Notes under the pieces: generated by a model
Seen by the model: only the letters and a program-made list of their open reading frames with translations
What the model was told of the DNA's origin: nothing
The model's database searches: none
From: Dipteronia dyeriana
Lineage: Eukaryota; Streptophyta; Magnoliopsida; Sapindales; Sapindaceae
Reading direction: 5' to 3'
Assembly: GCA_032871835.1 (NCBI GenBank)
Contig: CM065296.1
Span: 6,954,001 to 7,018,000 of the forward strand
Length of the DNA: 64,000 nucleotides
Translations under genes and position numbers: made by a program
Part shown: one piece after another, positions 46,913 through 58,104 of the stretch
Layout: every line of letters begins with the position of its first letter
How positions within the stretch are numbered: position 1 is the stretch's first letter

Positions 46913-47865
46913 TAAACTAATTTAAATTTGTTTATATAATATAAAATAAAGTCATATATAATGATAATATATAAAAACATATTTATGAAAATGAAAGAGA
47001 AAATAAAAAAACTAAATGAAACCCATAAAATCCAGAAAATTTAAGCCCGTAAATTTTTTTCTTTCTTTTTTTTTTAGATTTTTTCCATTTCAAAAAAAAA
47101 TGTATTATTTCAATTTGATATAAAAAAAAATCAAAGCCCATAAATTGAAAAGGGAAAAAAATCAACAAAACAAAAGGAAAATAATAAATAAAAAAAAGGG
47201 GAAAAAAATAAACTCATATTTATATAATTTAAAATAAACTCATATATAATAATAATAATATAAAAACGTATTTATGAAAATGTAAAGGAAATAACAGAAC
47301 AAAAGGAAAAAAAAGATGGAAAAGGGGAAAAAAAGAATTTTCCTTTTCTTTTTCTTTTCTTTTTGTAATATTTTTCCATTTTCATTTTATAGTATTGATT
47401 TTCTGGTTTTTTTTATCAAATTGAAATAATATATTTTTTGTAAAGGGAAAAAATCCAAAAAAAAAAAGAAATTTTTCTTTGGGCTTTGATTATCTGGATT
47501 TTATTGGTTTCCTTTTGTTTTGTAATTTTCTTTTTCATTTTCTTAAATATGTTTTTTATATATTATTATTATATATGAGTTTATTTTAAATTATATAAAA
47601 AGATTTAAATTAGTTTAAACAAATTATATAACTACATATATATATATATATATATATATTTGGAGGCGTTTAATTTTTCAGGGGTTGACCAATTATTATT
47701 GAAAATAGAGGGACTAAATATAAAATTTTAAAAATAAAAATAACGGTAAAATTGAAAAGAAAAAAATATAGGATTTAAGTGCTTAATATAGCAAAACTTT
47801 AAAAAATGTGATAATTTGTGAAAAATTAGAGACTCTAGTGATAATACCTAAAGAAAAAGGCATTT
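46615..47865. mobile_element. Second giant fold-back element, related to 14876-16145
   Basis: The arms pair over most of the length: TCTCTAGTTTCAATAATAG...GGTCAACC (46727-46757) with the reverse complement of 47683-47725, and ATATATATGTTTAAACTAATTTAAAT with its inverse near 47600. CTAGTTTCAATAATAG plus GTCAACC is shared with the arm of the first fold-back (15119-15143). The left arm carries a tRNA-like module on minus (46781-46850). Exact termini and duplication are not resolved. There is no gene. Confidence 0.6.
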
Positions 47866-47869
47866 TAAT

Positions 47870-48840
47870 ACTATGTTTGAGATTATTTTATTTTGGAAAA
47901 AATATACTTATGGCTTAATTTAAGAAATACTCAACTTTAGAAAAAAGTTGATAAGTGTTTGGTAAACTAAATTTTATAAGTGTTTAATTTTGAAATGATA
48001 GAAAATGTATTGAACAAAATTACTAAAATATATATCATTAACAATATAAATATAAAGCGTATAAAAAGAAATAAATATTAAATTTAAGTAGAAAAAAATA
48101 TCAAATTATGACTGAGTCAACTAGTTCAAAAAACCTATTTAACTCAGTCTCTTCACATTTGAAATTCAGCTACTGAGTCAACTCGTTCAAAAACCTGAGT
48201 CAACTCGTTATTGTCTTTCTATTTAAATGGTGAGGGTATTATTGACATTGTATAGCAATAAACTAGTTTTTGCTTCAAAAAACAATCCCCACCCAACTTG
48301 GAAACTAAATTACTTTTAAAAAATTTACCAAACAACTATTTACTAAAAACCTGAATTATTTCTCAAGTAAAAGCAATCACAATCATAACTTAAATATCGT
48401 ACATGCTTTGGTGGTCAAATAGGACAAAAGGCCAAAGATGTTTTCGGGCTTCAGACATTTGGGCCAGCAATCCAAAGAGACCCAATTACAAATCTGATTG
48501 ATCAGCATAGGTCTTTCAATTCCCAAAAAACTGGCCTGACTTTTTTAGACAGACAAATGACATACTGACAAGTTTCATTTTCAAAAATGTCAGATCAACC
48601 AAATTTAAAGTTAATAATGATGTTTCATATTACTTTGGCGTCATTACGGGACATTATTATTTTCTCTCGAGTTTTTCCGTTATCCTTTCTAGTTTCAAAA
48701 ATAACAGGTCTTCTTTATAAAAACCAAATTATTTGAAGATTTATCCTTGCTGTTAGGATTTCTATTAAATAGTAGTTTGACCGTTAACCTAAAAGGGTAA
48801 TATAGTAAAAATAAGATTAAATTAATTAAACAGATCCTAG
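47870..48840. other. AT-rich spacer without recognisable feature
   Basis: No coding pattern, RNA gene or clear terminal repeat was recognised. A short direct repeat of 'ctgagtcaactcgttcaaaaacctgagtcaactcgtt' occurs at about 48172-48210. Confidence 0.5.
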
Positions 48841-49010
48841 GTCTAAAATTGAAATGAATTGAACCGAACCGAACTTATAGAAACCAGTTCAGTTCAATTT
48901 GGTTGTTAAATCTTATTCGGTTTAAACAGGTTTCTAATTTTAAAAACTGATTTTTTTTAATTCAATTCGGTTTTGACTAAAACCGAACCGAACCGTGCTC
49001 ACCCAGATTT
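48830..49010. repeat. Truncated relative of the hAT MITE at 23881
   Basis: The GAACCGAACCGAA, TTCGGTTTAAAC and AAAACCGAACCGAACCG words match the interior style of 23881-24427. It ends GTGCTCACCC, close to the GTCCACCCCTA terminus. The other terminus is not clear. Confidence 0.5.
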
Positions 49011-49240
49011 ACCACGGTTAAAAATTGAAAGCTTGGGTGTTGAAGATTATAAATTTCAATCACTATGTCATTTTCTAGACATACAAATTTGATTAATTGC
49101 TATTTTTTGAATATATTCTTGCATAATCATTGGTTATAAGTGTTGAAGATTAATGAAAGTAAACTCATTTATCATTGTTAAAAATTGAAAGGTTTGATGT
49201 TGAAGATTATAAATTTCAATCAATATGCCATTTTCTTTCG
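49010..49240 (+). repeat. Two units of a dispersed tandem repeat family
   Basis: GGTTAAAAATTGAAAGCTTGGG followed by TGTTGAAGATTATAAATTTC, and ATTAATGAAAGTAAACTC, occur here about twice. They recur seven times at 59150-60240. The MULE and other insertions lie between the two clusters. Confidence 0.8.
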
Positions 49241-49754
49241 TACATGTTTGAATATAAATTTTCATCGCTTAATTTTTGTAGTACTCTTAAAATGTAAAGT
49301 TGTGTTTCGATATGGGGTCAAAAAAATATTAGCACTATTTGAGGGGGGTGTTATGCAAATATCATCACTTTACTAATGTATGTTTAAAAAGTATCATTTA
49401 ACTTGCTCAGACGAAAATACCCTTAAATATTAAAACAGTGAGGAATTTATCGTTTTCTAAGTCAGAGAAAAGCAACAGTCAAACCGACGGGAAACTAATC
49501 GACAGTGAAGTGACCGGAACGAGATTACACGAGAACAGCTATGATTGACAAAGGTAAGATTAGTTTTTTTTCCTCGTTTTTATTGTTGTTAACTTGCATT
49601 ACATGTTAGAATTGAGTTTTGTTGATAGAAATTGTAGAAACCGGTTAAAATTGAGATCTGAGAATGGTTGTGGTTTAGGTTTAGGTTGTGGTTTAGGTTA
49701 GTGTTTGTAATTTGGTTGAATATCAGTTGAGAAAATCTGGGTTATCGAGACTTT

Positions 49755-50575
49755 TTGCAAGAGAATCGAGCTTATTTTTTGTTGAGTTGAGCTTTTATTT
49801 TCGTGAAAATTAGGTTTTGGTAAGTCGAGTTTTTTTGTAAGGTTTCGAGCTTTTTTGAAATAGATCGAGCTTTTTTGAAAGGGATCTAACTTTTTTGAAA
49901 GGGATCTAACTTTTTTGAAAGGGATCTAGCTTTTTTAAAAGAGATCGAGCTTTTTTGAAAAGGGATCGAGCTTTTTTGAAAAGGGAACGAGCTTTTTTCA
50001 ATAGGGTCGAGTTTTTTTTTTCATTGGATCGAGCTTTTTCATCATGACATCGAGCTTTTTTAAAATAAGATCGAGCTTTTCTTACATAGGATCGAGCTTT
50101 CTTATTATGGGATCGAGCATTTTTTTCATAGGATCGAGTATTTTTCTAAAGGGTCGAGCTTTATTTTTGTGAAAATTAGGTTTTGGTGGGTCTAGCTTTT
50201 TTTATAAGGGATCGAACATTTTTTGAATATGATCGAGCCTTTTTGAAAGGGATCGAGTTTTTTTTACATTGGATCGAGCGTTTTCATCATGGGATCGAGC
50301 TTTTTTTACATAGGATCGAGCTATTTTGTTATGAGATTGAGCATTTTTTCAAACGATCGAGTTTTTTTTAAATGGTCGAGCTTTTTTGTCCTTAGATCGA
50401 GCTTATTTCTTATAGAACCGAGCTTTTTTATAATTGGACAGAGCTTTTTTGTTATAAGATCGAGCATTTTTGTCAAAGGATCGAGCTTTTTTTAAAAATG
50501 GTCGAACTTTTTTCTCCTGGGATCGAGCATATATTTTTTTTAGGACCGAACTGTTTTTACATTGGATCGAGACTT
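49755..50575. repeat. Left array of GATCGAGCTTTTTT-like motifs (38 units counted by eye)
   Basis: Degenerate units of 18-26 bp, each with an ATCGAGC core followed by T5-T9 and a short variable part. The segment GTGAAAATTAGGTTTTGGT occurs twice (about 49803 and 50168), showing a block duplication. The array lies between a leader splice donor (GACAAAG|GTAAGA, 49555) and the acceptor-like ATTGCAG before the protease gene start, so it is probably inside a leader intron. Confidence 0.85.
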
Positions 50576-50634
50576 ATAATTTTGGTTACTAAATTTTTTC
50601 TGTTTAATGATGTTTTAATTATGTTACATTGCAG

Positions 50635-53112
50635 ATGAAAAATAGGTTGATGAATTTGCTTAAAACTTCAGAAGGAGACTGGTACGAGGGCAAATTGACT
50701 CAACACAACCATTTTGATGCCCTTGGCCATATAGATGACTCGCTGAACCGGGTCCCTACAGAATTTACAGATAAAGATCGGTGTCGGTTCATGGCGTCAT
50801 GTTTCGGGCATTTCCTGACGATGCATCGGGAGATGAAGTTTTCGGGTGGTATTATCCATCGATTGGTTTTGAGAGAGCTGCGTCATAACGGCCCAACAGA
50901 TGAGATGCAGTTCATGTTAGGGAACCAGTTGGTGAGGTTTTCGAAGGTAGAATTTTGCCTGATCACTGGATTACGGTTTGGAGTTGTACCAGGCATGACC
51001 AAGTATGCAGCAGTAGAGAATGGCATACATCAGCGGTACTTTCCTGGAGCCGATGAGGTCTCGTTGAAGGAGATAAGGGGTGTTGTCACCGTCACAGAGT
51101 TTGGAGAGGCGTACAATGCTGTCAAGCTCTGCCTCATATATATGTTGAACTGGATACTGATACGGGTAGATGAGAGATTCAAGATTCAAGTTTGGCAGTT
51201 TCGGTTGGTTGGGGTTCTCAATGCGTTCGACGCGTTACCATGGGGTGCCCACGTGTACATGCATTCTATTTACTCATTCAAGCATGCGTTTGACGGGCAA
51301 CGAGACGGGTTTGAGCGTTGCCAGCAGGAAAATGGCGCTGACGTACACACGGTGGAAACCTACAACATATACGGTCTATCTCATGCCCTATTGGTAAGAA
51401 CTTCGAATTACAAGTTGCACTTTATTGGTGTTGTCCTCAATGTTATGGTTAGTTATCGTACTTATCTTTGATATAGATATTTTCTTTCGAGGTGATCCCT
51501 GATTTGGGTAAAGAGTTCGGTGCCCGGAGGGTTACAGATCTGACTCCCCGTATTTTGAAGTGGGAGTTGACCAAACAACCGAGAGGGAAGAAGCTGGCAA
51601 AATTTTCAAAGCCAGTGTATGTATTTAATTTGTTAATGTTTATATTAGTTATTATTTGTACAATTACATTGTTCTAACTAATATTTCAGATGTTTACGAG
51701 GAAGGAACTGTTGCCCACACCAGCTGAGAGACAGGCATCGTACTATGCCGGGCAAAACGAGGGGAGGGGGTTTGACAAACAGGACCAATGACAATGAGGG
51801 ATCTGAGCCCGCTGTTGGGGGTTTAAGGCCCAGTAACAGTGAGGGATATGAGACAGACCCTCAACGAGAATGGCTGGACATGGTACATCAACAGAGGATT
51901 CCCATGGGGACGTTAGACGTGATGGAGAGGTAAGTTGAAAACAAAGTTTAGTGTTTTTTACTAACACGTGTTAATAGTTTTGTACTAACAATATAGACAT
52001 GATTTCAGGCTCCGTGGGCAGATCTGTTGAACGATGTACGTGAAGCCCTCCGGAAGAGTGACGAGGATCGACAGCGTCAACACTTGGAGTTGGTGGATAT
52101 GATCCGGAAGAGTGATGAGGATCGTCAGCAACAACATCGAGTGTTACTGGATATGATCTGGGGGCTTCAGGGGTCGACCATGTGTACACACCAGGATGAC
52201 CCCCCACCTCCTGATCTAGACTTTAGTCCCGGAGACTGGACTGATAGGTATACGGGGGGGACAGACATAACATGTGGACATAGTCAGGACCCGCCTACCG
52301 AGGGGGTAGGTCCGGAGAGGCAACCTCAGTCGCATACCAGCTATAGTAGGCTTGATACACGTACAACCACTTATGTTGTTACAGTGGGAGAGGATGATGC
52401 CTTGTGATTCGCACGGGGCTGTGACCACGGTAAGGTGGAATGTGTTACAAACCCGATGGTTGGAAGAGGACCTTCAGACGGTCCGTGGAGCAACCACAAG
52501 TGGAAACCGCCCATGACACGAGGTTGACCTGGTAAGTGTTAAACGATGGAAATGATTTAAAATATAAACTGTTCGTATATCCTGACCTAACACCTTGCAT
52601 ACTATTATTGGTCCTGATTCCATGCAACGTTGGGGGCCAACATTGGTTGGTGGTGACCGTGGACCTTATTCGCGGGAAAATTGAGATATTTGATGCCTAG
52701 AGACAGGAATTCCCTCATTATACCAGGAAGCAGCAGGTCCGGCCATTACGGTGGTTTTTACCGTCCATGTTGAATGACGCGGGATTCCACACTACACGAC
52801 GAGGAGGTGGTCATCGGCCGTTCCCTAAGAAAAATAAGCCCTTCTCGGTCAACGTGGTCCCCACTTCTACAGTCCCCTAACAAAAAAAATCGTAAGACAT
52901 TCTATTTCATTCACGTGCTCAGATATTATTTAAAAACGATTTGTAACGGTTTTTAATGTGTCCAATTGCAGAGGTAACTGTGGTCCTCATACTTTGAGAC
53001 TTATCGAGTACTTACTGGCGGGACGAAGCCCTTTTGATTTGTCAGAGGACGACATGGGGATCATTCGGGAGAAAATGACTGTGGAGATTTTTTGTAACTT
53101 CAAGCCCGCCTA
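50635..53112 (+). pseudogene. DUF1985 / Ulp1-type (C48) cysteine protease gene of a MULE, broken
   Basis: Ulp1 proteases cleave SUMO or related tags. In MULEs they are passenger genes of unknown role. The first exon, 50635-51393, encodes a DUF1985 domain (MASCFGHFLTMHREMKFSGG, FCLITGLRFG). The next exon starts at 51492 (VIPDLGKEFGARRVTDL) and another at 51690. A charged segment at 52027-52407 has an internal repeat, RKSDEDRQ...H..L.DMI. The peptidase core is at about 52640-53112: QHWLVVTVDL (catalytic His, with the Asp likely in VDL or in IEIFD) and, after an intron, GNCGPHTLRLIEYLLAG (catalytic Cys). Lesions are a frameshift in the G-rich stretch near 51760 and TAG near 52697 just after IEIFDA. 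The start at 50635 follows an acceptor-like site, so a noncoding leader exon is likely. Confidence 0.8.
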
Positions 53113-53269
53113 ATGACTGGTTGTGTATTTCCTACCATTTTTTATGTACAAGACATTGTAATTCATTCATTAATATTAATTCATTCATTAATAAGTTATT
53201 ATTGCAATTCCAAATTATTACAATCTGATAAAATTCCAAATGTGTACAATGTGAGCAAAACTTTGTCAT

Positions 53270-56041
53270 TCATTCCCTATTAGAGTCAATGTTAGGGCAC
53301 GTCTGTTTGTTGTGTCCAATTGAATGGAAAATGCTACACTTACGGCAGTATTCATCGGGAACACCTCTGCTTAGACCTTCGTTAATCATAGGTGGATTAG
53401 AAGATCTCCTAGAATTATGCCCTGGTTGTCCACATCTTCTACACGATTGTGTAGTTGTCCTTTCCGAATACGAGACATGGCGACCCGCCTTCGGGTGTCC
53501 TGTTTGTCTCCTGGAGATTGGATTCAAAATCACCCTCTGAGCAATGTCAAATGGCACAACCCAAGTGGATGGATCTCCCACCGGTATAATAGAAACCGAG
53601 TACGCGTCAATAAGTGTCTGTCTCTTGTAGTAGTCCGAACACAAAGTTGTCAAATCCAAGTTTCGGTCCCTGTAAAAAACATTGAAAATGATGAGCTTCA
53701 CGTTTCAGTAATAATCACCTCACGGTAAAACTTGAAAGTAATGTACCGTGCGGACGCAAGAGCGTGAGAATGATCCATTTGGAATTTGTTGCAACTATAA
53801 GTCTTCCGGGCTAAATCAACGGTCCACTGTTTTTCAGACCGTTTGACCGAGAAAATATTCCAGTCTACTGGATTTACGGTCATAAAACCACACTTCTCCA
53901 CACGTTTTAAGAGCACAATATGTGTTGTATCGGTCAACTGATGATGCATGGTTTGTGCAACTTTATAGCGATTGTGAAACCACTGTTGTAGCATATTCCT
54001 AATGAACTCAGCCAGACTCAACATAGGCAGTTGTCATGTAAATTTTAGGCATGAGTTTATGCATTCTGCAGCATTTGTTGTCATCACCCTGTACCTTCTT
54101 TTCGAGCAGTGTACACAGGACCACTTGTGTGGACCGCATCAATTACATAATCATATGCATTCTGGTGCAAGTTTTTTAACTCTTCCATATACCGGTTATA
54201 TTCAAACTCGGTGTACGTACGGGCTGCTTTGTCCATTATTGCGGCAACATCCTTCCTGTGAAATCGCTTCTTAATATTTTCAGCAAAGTGCCAGCAACAT
54301 ATGGTATGAGTGGCATAAGGGAACACTTTAGAAATCCCTGGTTCAATTCTTGCATGTCTATCGGAAATGAAACCCAGCTCATCAATATAACCTAGGGCAC
54401 CCTTCAAGCAATCCAAAATCATTCCCATGAAAGGTTGTTTTCTGAGTCGCTGTACCCAAAGGCAATTGGATACACCTGTTCGTTCCCATCTTGTGTTGTT
54501 GCAACAAACATTGTACCCCGGAATCGTCCCTTCAAATGGGTACCATCAACGGCAATTACTGAACGCATACACGTCCAGAATCCTCTAAGTGAGGCACCAA
54601 TCAACATGAAAAAGTACAGAAATTTACCATCTTCGTCGCACTGTAAGTCAGTGATTGTGCCGGGATTTTTTTGTTCCAAAACGTAACCAAATGATGGAAG
54701 TAGTTGAAAGGTTTCCTCATGCGTTTCATATGTCAGTGGCAACGCATAATCGAGGGCGGCGTGTGCCTTACTGTACATGATTTGGATTCCATACATTGAT
54801 TTCATGTCGGCAATTATATCCATCGGACGCATTAGTCGGCCATTTTGTTGTTGAAGTCTAGGTGCAATAACTTCTCCAATTATGACTGCACTAGATTGTC
54901 GGTGGCGGTGGTGAATTTCCTCTAACGGACAAGTGTGTTCGTTGACAAAACTTCTTACGTGAAAGTATATGCCTTCATCTCTCCTCACCGCTCTTAACTT
55001 CTACGTACAATTTTCCATCAAACAAAATTAGATATAATGTTGTCTTATTGGACCTTTTCACCTTCCACTCGAAGTTCTGCCGCATTGCAAAATGACCTAC
55101 TAGTCTTTTCAAATCCTTTTTTATTGGAAAAAATTACCCTTTATATATCATGCTTGTAGGTTCATCTTCAACCAAGTTTCTGCTTCCACCCATACTAAAC
55201 GAGTATGATTCTGCTCCTGGAATAACCCATGTTGTGGCATTATCAAAATCATCTGGAGTTACATTAGCCCGGACCTCAGAGGTCCCAGCTATATCCGGTG
55301 CACTGAAACTAAATCTGTGTACATGTCTTACATGTCTTTCCGTTCGGACAGGTTCTTCATCATCCTCATCGTCCTCTACATTTTCTACAGAATTGAAATT
55401 GCCCTCATTATCCACCTCATGAATCAGCCCAACATTCGGTGTTGTATTCTGCTCATTGTAGATATCATTGTATTGGTGGTTGTACTGCCTACCATTCATC
55501 TCAATTTGACAACCAAATACATCGTCGAATTGAGGTCCCAGTATATCAGCATGGGCGGCTACTTCTGGTGGGACAACACATGTTTTCCCGACCATCAATC
55601 CCACTTCTTTCTGTGAACAACTGGTTGCTTCCGCCTAACGATCGAAATTATTAGGTGTTAACACGATGAGGGATATCTTCACCAATGACACCTCTTGTTG
55701 GCCTCTCGATTAGACTAACACATACTTTGAGGGATCACTCTATCTTCCCCTAGCATAAACTGAACATCATCATTGTTTTTTATAAATGTACGACATGTAG
55801 TCCCAGGAACAATTGATATAGACTGTAGATCAGCACTGTATTTATTCTCATCAAACTTCACAATGGTTTGCACGATCGACACCAATTCGTCGTAACTCGA
55901 ATTCTTTGACACATACAAACCTTGGTTATCGGAACCTAAATACCTCTGATTTCCATCGGGTAATTGCTCACATCGACCGTTGTAAGATATGACTATTCTC
56001 ACCCTATCCATTGTCCTGTCAAAATCATCATCAAAAACCAT
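53270..56041 (-). pseudogene. MuDR-type MULE transposase gene, broken
   Basis: This is a DDE transposase that would mobilise the element. On minus, the N-terminal MuDR/PB1-like segment is 56041-55715 (DRVRIVISYNGRCEQLPDGN). An acidic linker lies at 55604-55134. The MuDR DNA-binding region is at about 55120-54960 (KKDLKRLVGHFAMRQNFEWK, then RRDEGIYFHVRSFVNEHTC). The transposase core is at 54988-54084: VIAVDGTHLKGRFRG (first Asp), FISDRH (second Asp) and the C..H motif CCWHFAENIKK. The SWIM finger is at about 53800-53760 (SCNKFQMDHSHALA). Two CCHC-like knuckles near the end are CRRCGQPGHNSRR and CRKCSIFHSIGHNKQTC. Lesions are TAG for tryptophan near 55003, a frameshift near 54425, a frameshift near 54085, and loss of the Phe-Pro-Cys usual in SWIM. 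The copy is therefore inactive. Confidence 0.87.
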
Positions 56042-56107
56042 TATTAAGAAAATAATATTTAATATTAAATTTACAATTATAAAGAATTAAACAAAAATCA
56101 AAAGTGT

Positions 56108-56460
56108 AAGCGATCGAGCTTTTTTTTACTGATCGAGCTTTTTTTGTACATGGTCGAGCCGTTTTTGTACATGATCGAGCCGTTTTTGTACATAATCGAG
56201 TTTTTTTGAGCAGGATCGAGCTCTTTTTGTTCAAGACCGAGCTCTTTTTGAACATCATTGAGCTTTTTTTCATATGGCTCGATCTTTTTTTCATATGGCT
56301 CGAGCTTTTTTCATATATGGCTCGAGCTTTTTTCAAATATGGCTCGAGCTTTTTATTTTATGGATTGAGTTTTTTTGTGAAGGATCGAGCTTTTTTTGTG
56401 AGGGATCGAGTATTTATTTTTTGGATCGAGCGTTTTTTCAAATGTTTCGAACTTTTTTAA
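56108..56460. repeat. Right array of GATCGAGCTTTTTT-like motifs (about 17 units)
   Basis: Same core motif and same orientation on the plus strand as the left array, including GGCTCGAGCTTTTTTCATAT variants. It lies upstream of the transposase start. A donor-like AAG|GTAAAT on minus near 56696 suggests a leader intron here as well. Confidence 0.85.
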
Positions 56461-56984
56461 AATGCTTTCCAGCTTTTATGCATAAGATTTTAAACTTGTT
56501 TGCACCACTTCAAATCAACTCGGCCAAATATATATACAAAATAAAATGTATACATGTTCATTCATTATTTTTAAAAAGTTTACAACTCCTAGACATAAAT
56601 AAAAAAAATTGAGACAACATGTTCATAAATGTTCATACATTGTTATACCACACATAAATACATGAAAAAATGAAAATGAAGATCAGAAATATTAATTTAC
56701 CTTCTTGTGCAATATCTGGAATGGAACTCGTTTTTTGAAGAGATACCCGGAGTAGTTGATTGATTTTTAGACAACTCTTTTGGACGATAGAGACTTTTAA
56801 AGAATAAAAAATCGATTATTTAAGGGTAATTTCGGTAGTTCACCATAATAGGTGTTTTTTAAACTTAACTTATTATAACAGTGACTGCAACTCACCAAAA
56901 AATGTAACATTTCTCACCATTTCTACGTTTGAATATTAAATTATCCAGTATCATTGTGTAAAATAAGGATGCGATTTTGTTTGT

Positions 56985-57410
56985 GGTTACTGATATGATC
57001 TGAATATATGTAGATTTGGGTTTGTTTGCCTTTTTTTTTTCTTTCTAAATATTGAATTGAAACCTGTATTACATTTTTACTCTAGTCTTTTCTGCAAGAT
57101 AGATTTACAATTTTACATGCTTATAAAATGTAGAAATATTTGCTAATCCTCCATAGTTTATGTGTTGATATATTTATTGGTCTTCATGATCGACTTAAAA
57201 GAAGTGAGTATCCGAATACATGTGGATATGGGTTCGTTTACGTTTTTTTTACTAAATATTGAATTGAAACATGTATTACATTTTTACTATGGTCTTTTCT
57301 TGAAGATAGATTTATATGCTTATAAAATTTAGAAATATTTGCTATTCCTCAATAGTCTATATGTGGATATCTGTAGGAGTCTTCATGACTGATTTAAAAG
57401 AAGTGAGTGC
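56985..57410 (+). repeat. Twofold tandem duplication, about 205-bp unit
   Basis: TTGAATTGAAAC.TGTATTAC followed by ATTTTTACT, GAAATATTTGCTA and TTAAAAGAAGTGAGT occur in order in both units (about 56990-57208 and 57209-57410). No coding content was recognised. Confidence 0.7.
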
Positions 57411-57689
57411 AAAGAAGAGAATCACTTTAAGACAGCTACATGCATGATTCTCTTTACACATTTATCTATCCTTTCTTATTTGCCTATTTTCATGAATAAC
57501 TTTTATGTATTTAGTACTTTCTGGACTCAAAGTTGAATTATATGTATATAACCTTGCTAACCATTAATTGTACTTTGTTATTACGGCCTCATTCCACGAT
57601 TGGAATTCAAATTGAGGTCATCATTTTCGTAATGATTTTGGAGCTTGGAAATGAGCTTACGTTAGTATCAAAAACCAAGGCAATTATGT

Positions 57690-58030
57690 TAGTATATTAA
57701 AAATAAAAAATAAAGATTAATGACAATAAAATCACCTACTTGAAAGACCATGATGATGTCAAATCGAAATCTGTAGTAGCCAGTGAAATAAACTTGTCTC
57801 TTGTGTCAACACAAAGCAGACATAGACGGTCGCAAGACGTTTTCACATTCTTAAAGAGTTGCAGTGGCTTCAAATACCTCATCTGCAACCACAAAATTAT
57901 TTACAATTAAAAATATAAAATAAAGATTAATGATAATAAAATGACCTACTTAAAATGCCATAATGATGTAAGATTGAAATCTCGTGTCAACACCAAGCAG
58001 ACGATCCGGATACTTCTTCAAAACAAAATT
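57690..58030 (-). pseudogene. Duplicated exon-like fragment of unknown gene
   Basis: On minus, 57887-57745 follows an acceptor-like GTTGCAG. It encodes MRYLKPLQLFKNVKT and CDRLCLLCVDTRDKFISLAT and ends at a donor-like CAAG|GTAGGT. A shorter second copy at about 58015-57940 keeps DRLLGVDTR and the same AAGTAGGT ending. Flanking AAAATAAAGATTAATGA.AATAAAAT is duplicated too (57704 and 57912). I do not recognise the gene. The pattern is of a tandem-duplicated exon fragment, perhaps captured by a transposon. Confidence 0.35.
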
Positions 58031-58104
58031 CTTTATTTCCACGACTTTTAAAATGGTAACCAAAACCTTATTATTACTAAAATGATATCAAAACACTCTA
58101 CCTA

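Larger units (their letters stand above)
49343..56930. mobile_element. Mutator-like element carrying an Ulp1-type protease gene and a MuDR transposase
   Basis: The outer 120 bp at each side are similar in inverted orientation: left TGTATGTTTAAAAAGTAT and AAAATACCCTTAAATATT, right (reverse complement) TTAAGTTTAAAAAACACC and AAATTACCCTTAAATAAT. Inside are two outward-starting genes, each with a leader region holding an array of GATCGAGCTTTTTT-like motifs. The gene content matches Ulp1-bearing MULEs (Kaonashi-type elements in Arabidopsis, CUMULE in melon). A 9-bp target duplication could not be identified, so both termini are approximate. Confidence 0.75.

Noticed and set aside
46983..47168. Hydrophobic frame on minus in the fold-back element
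   Set aside because: Translation of poly-A/T tracts in the inverted arms. No conservation signal.
50183..50495. Phe-rich open frames (repeated FF.IE/RSSFF) on plus
   Set aside because: They are translations of the GATCGAGCTTTTTT repeat array and not genes.
56206..56612. Phe-rich open frames on plus and Lys/Ser-rich frame on minus
   Set aside because: Same cause: the right-hand motif array read in different frames.
49343..56930. 9-bp target duplication at the MULE ends
   Set aside because: Several candidate boundaries were tried, but none gave matching 9-bp flanks.
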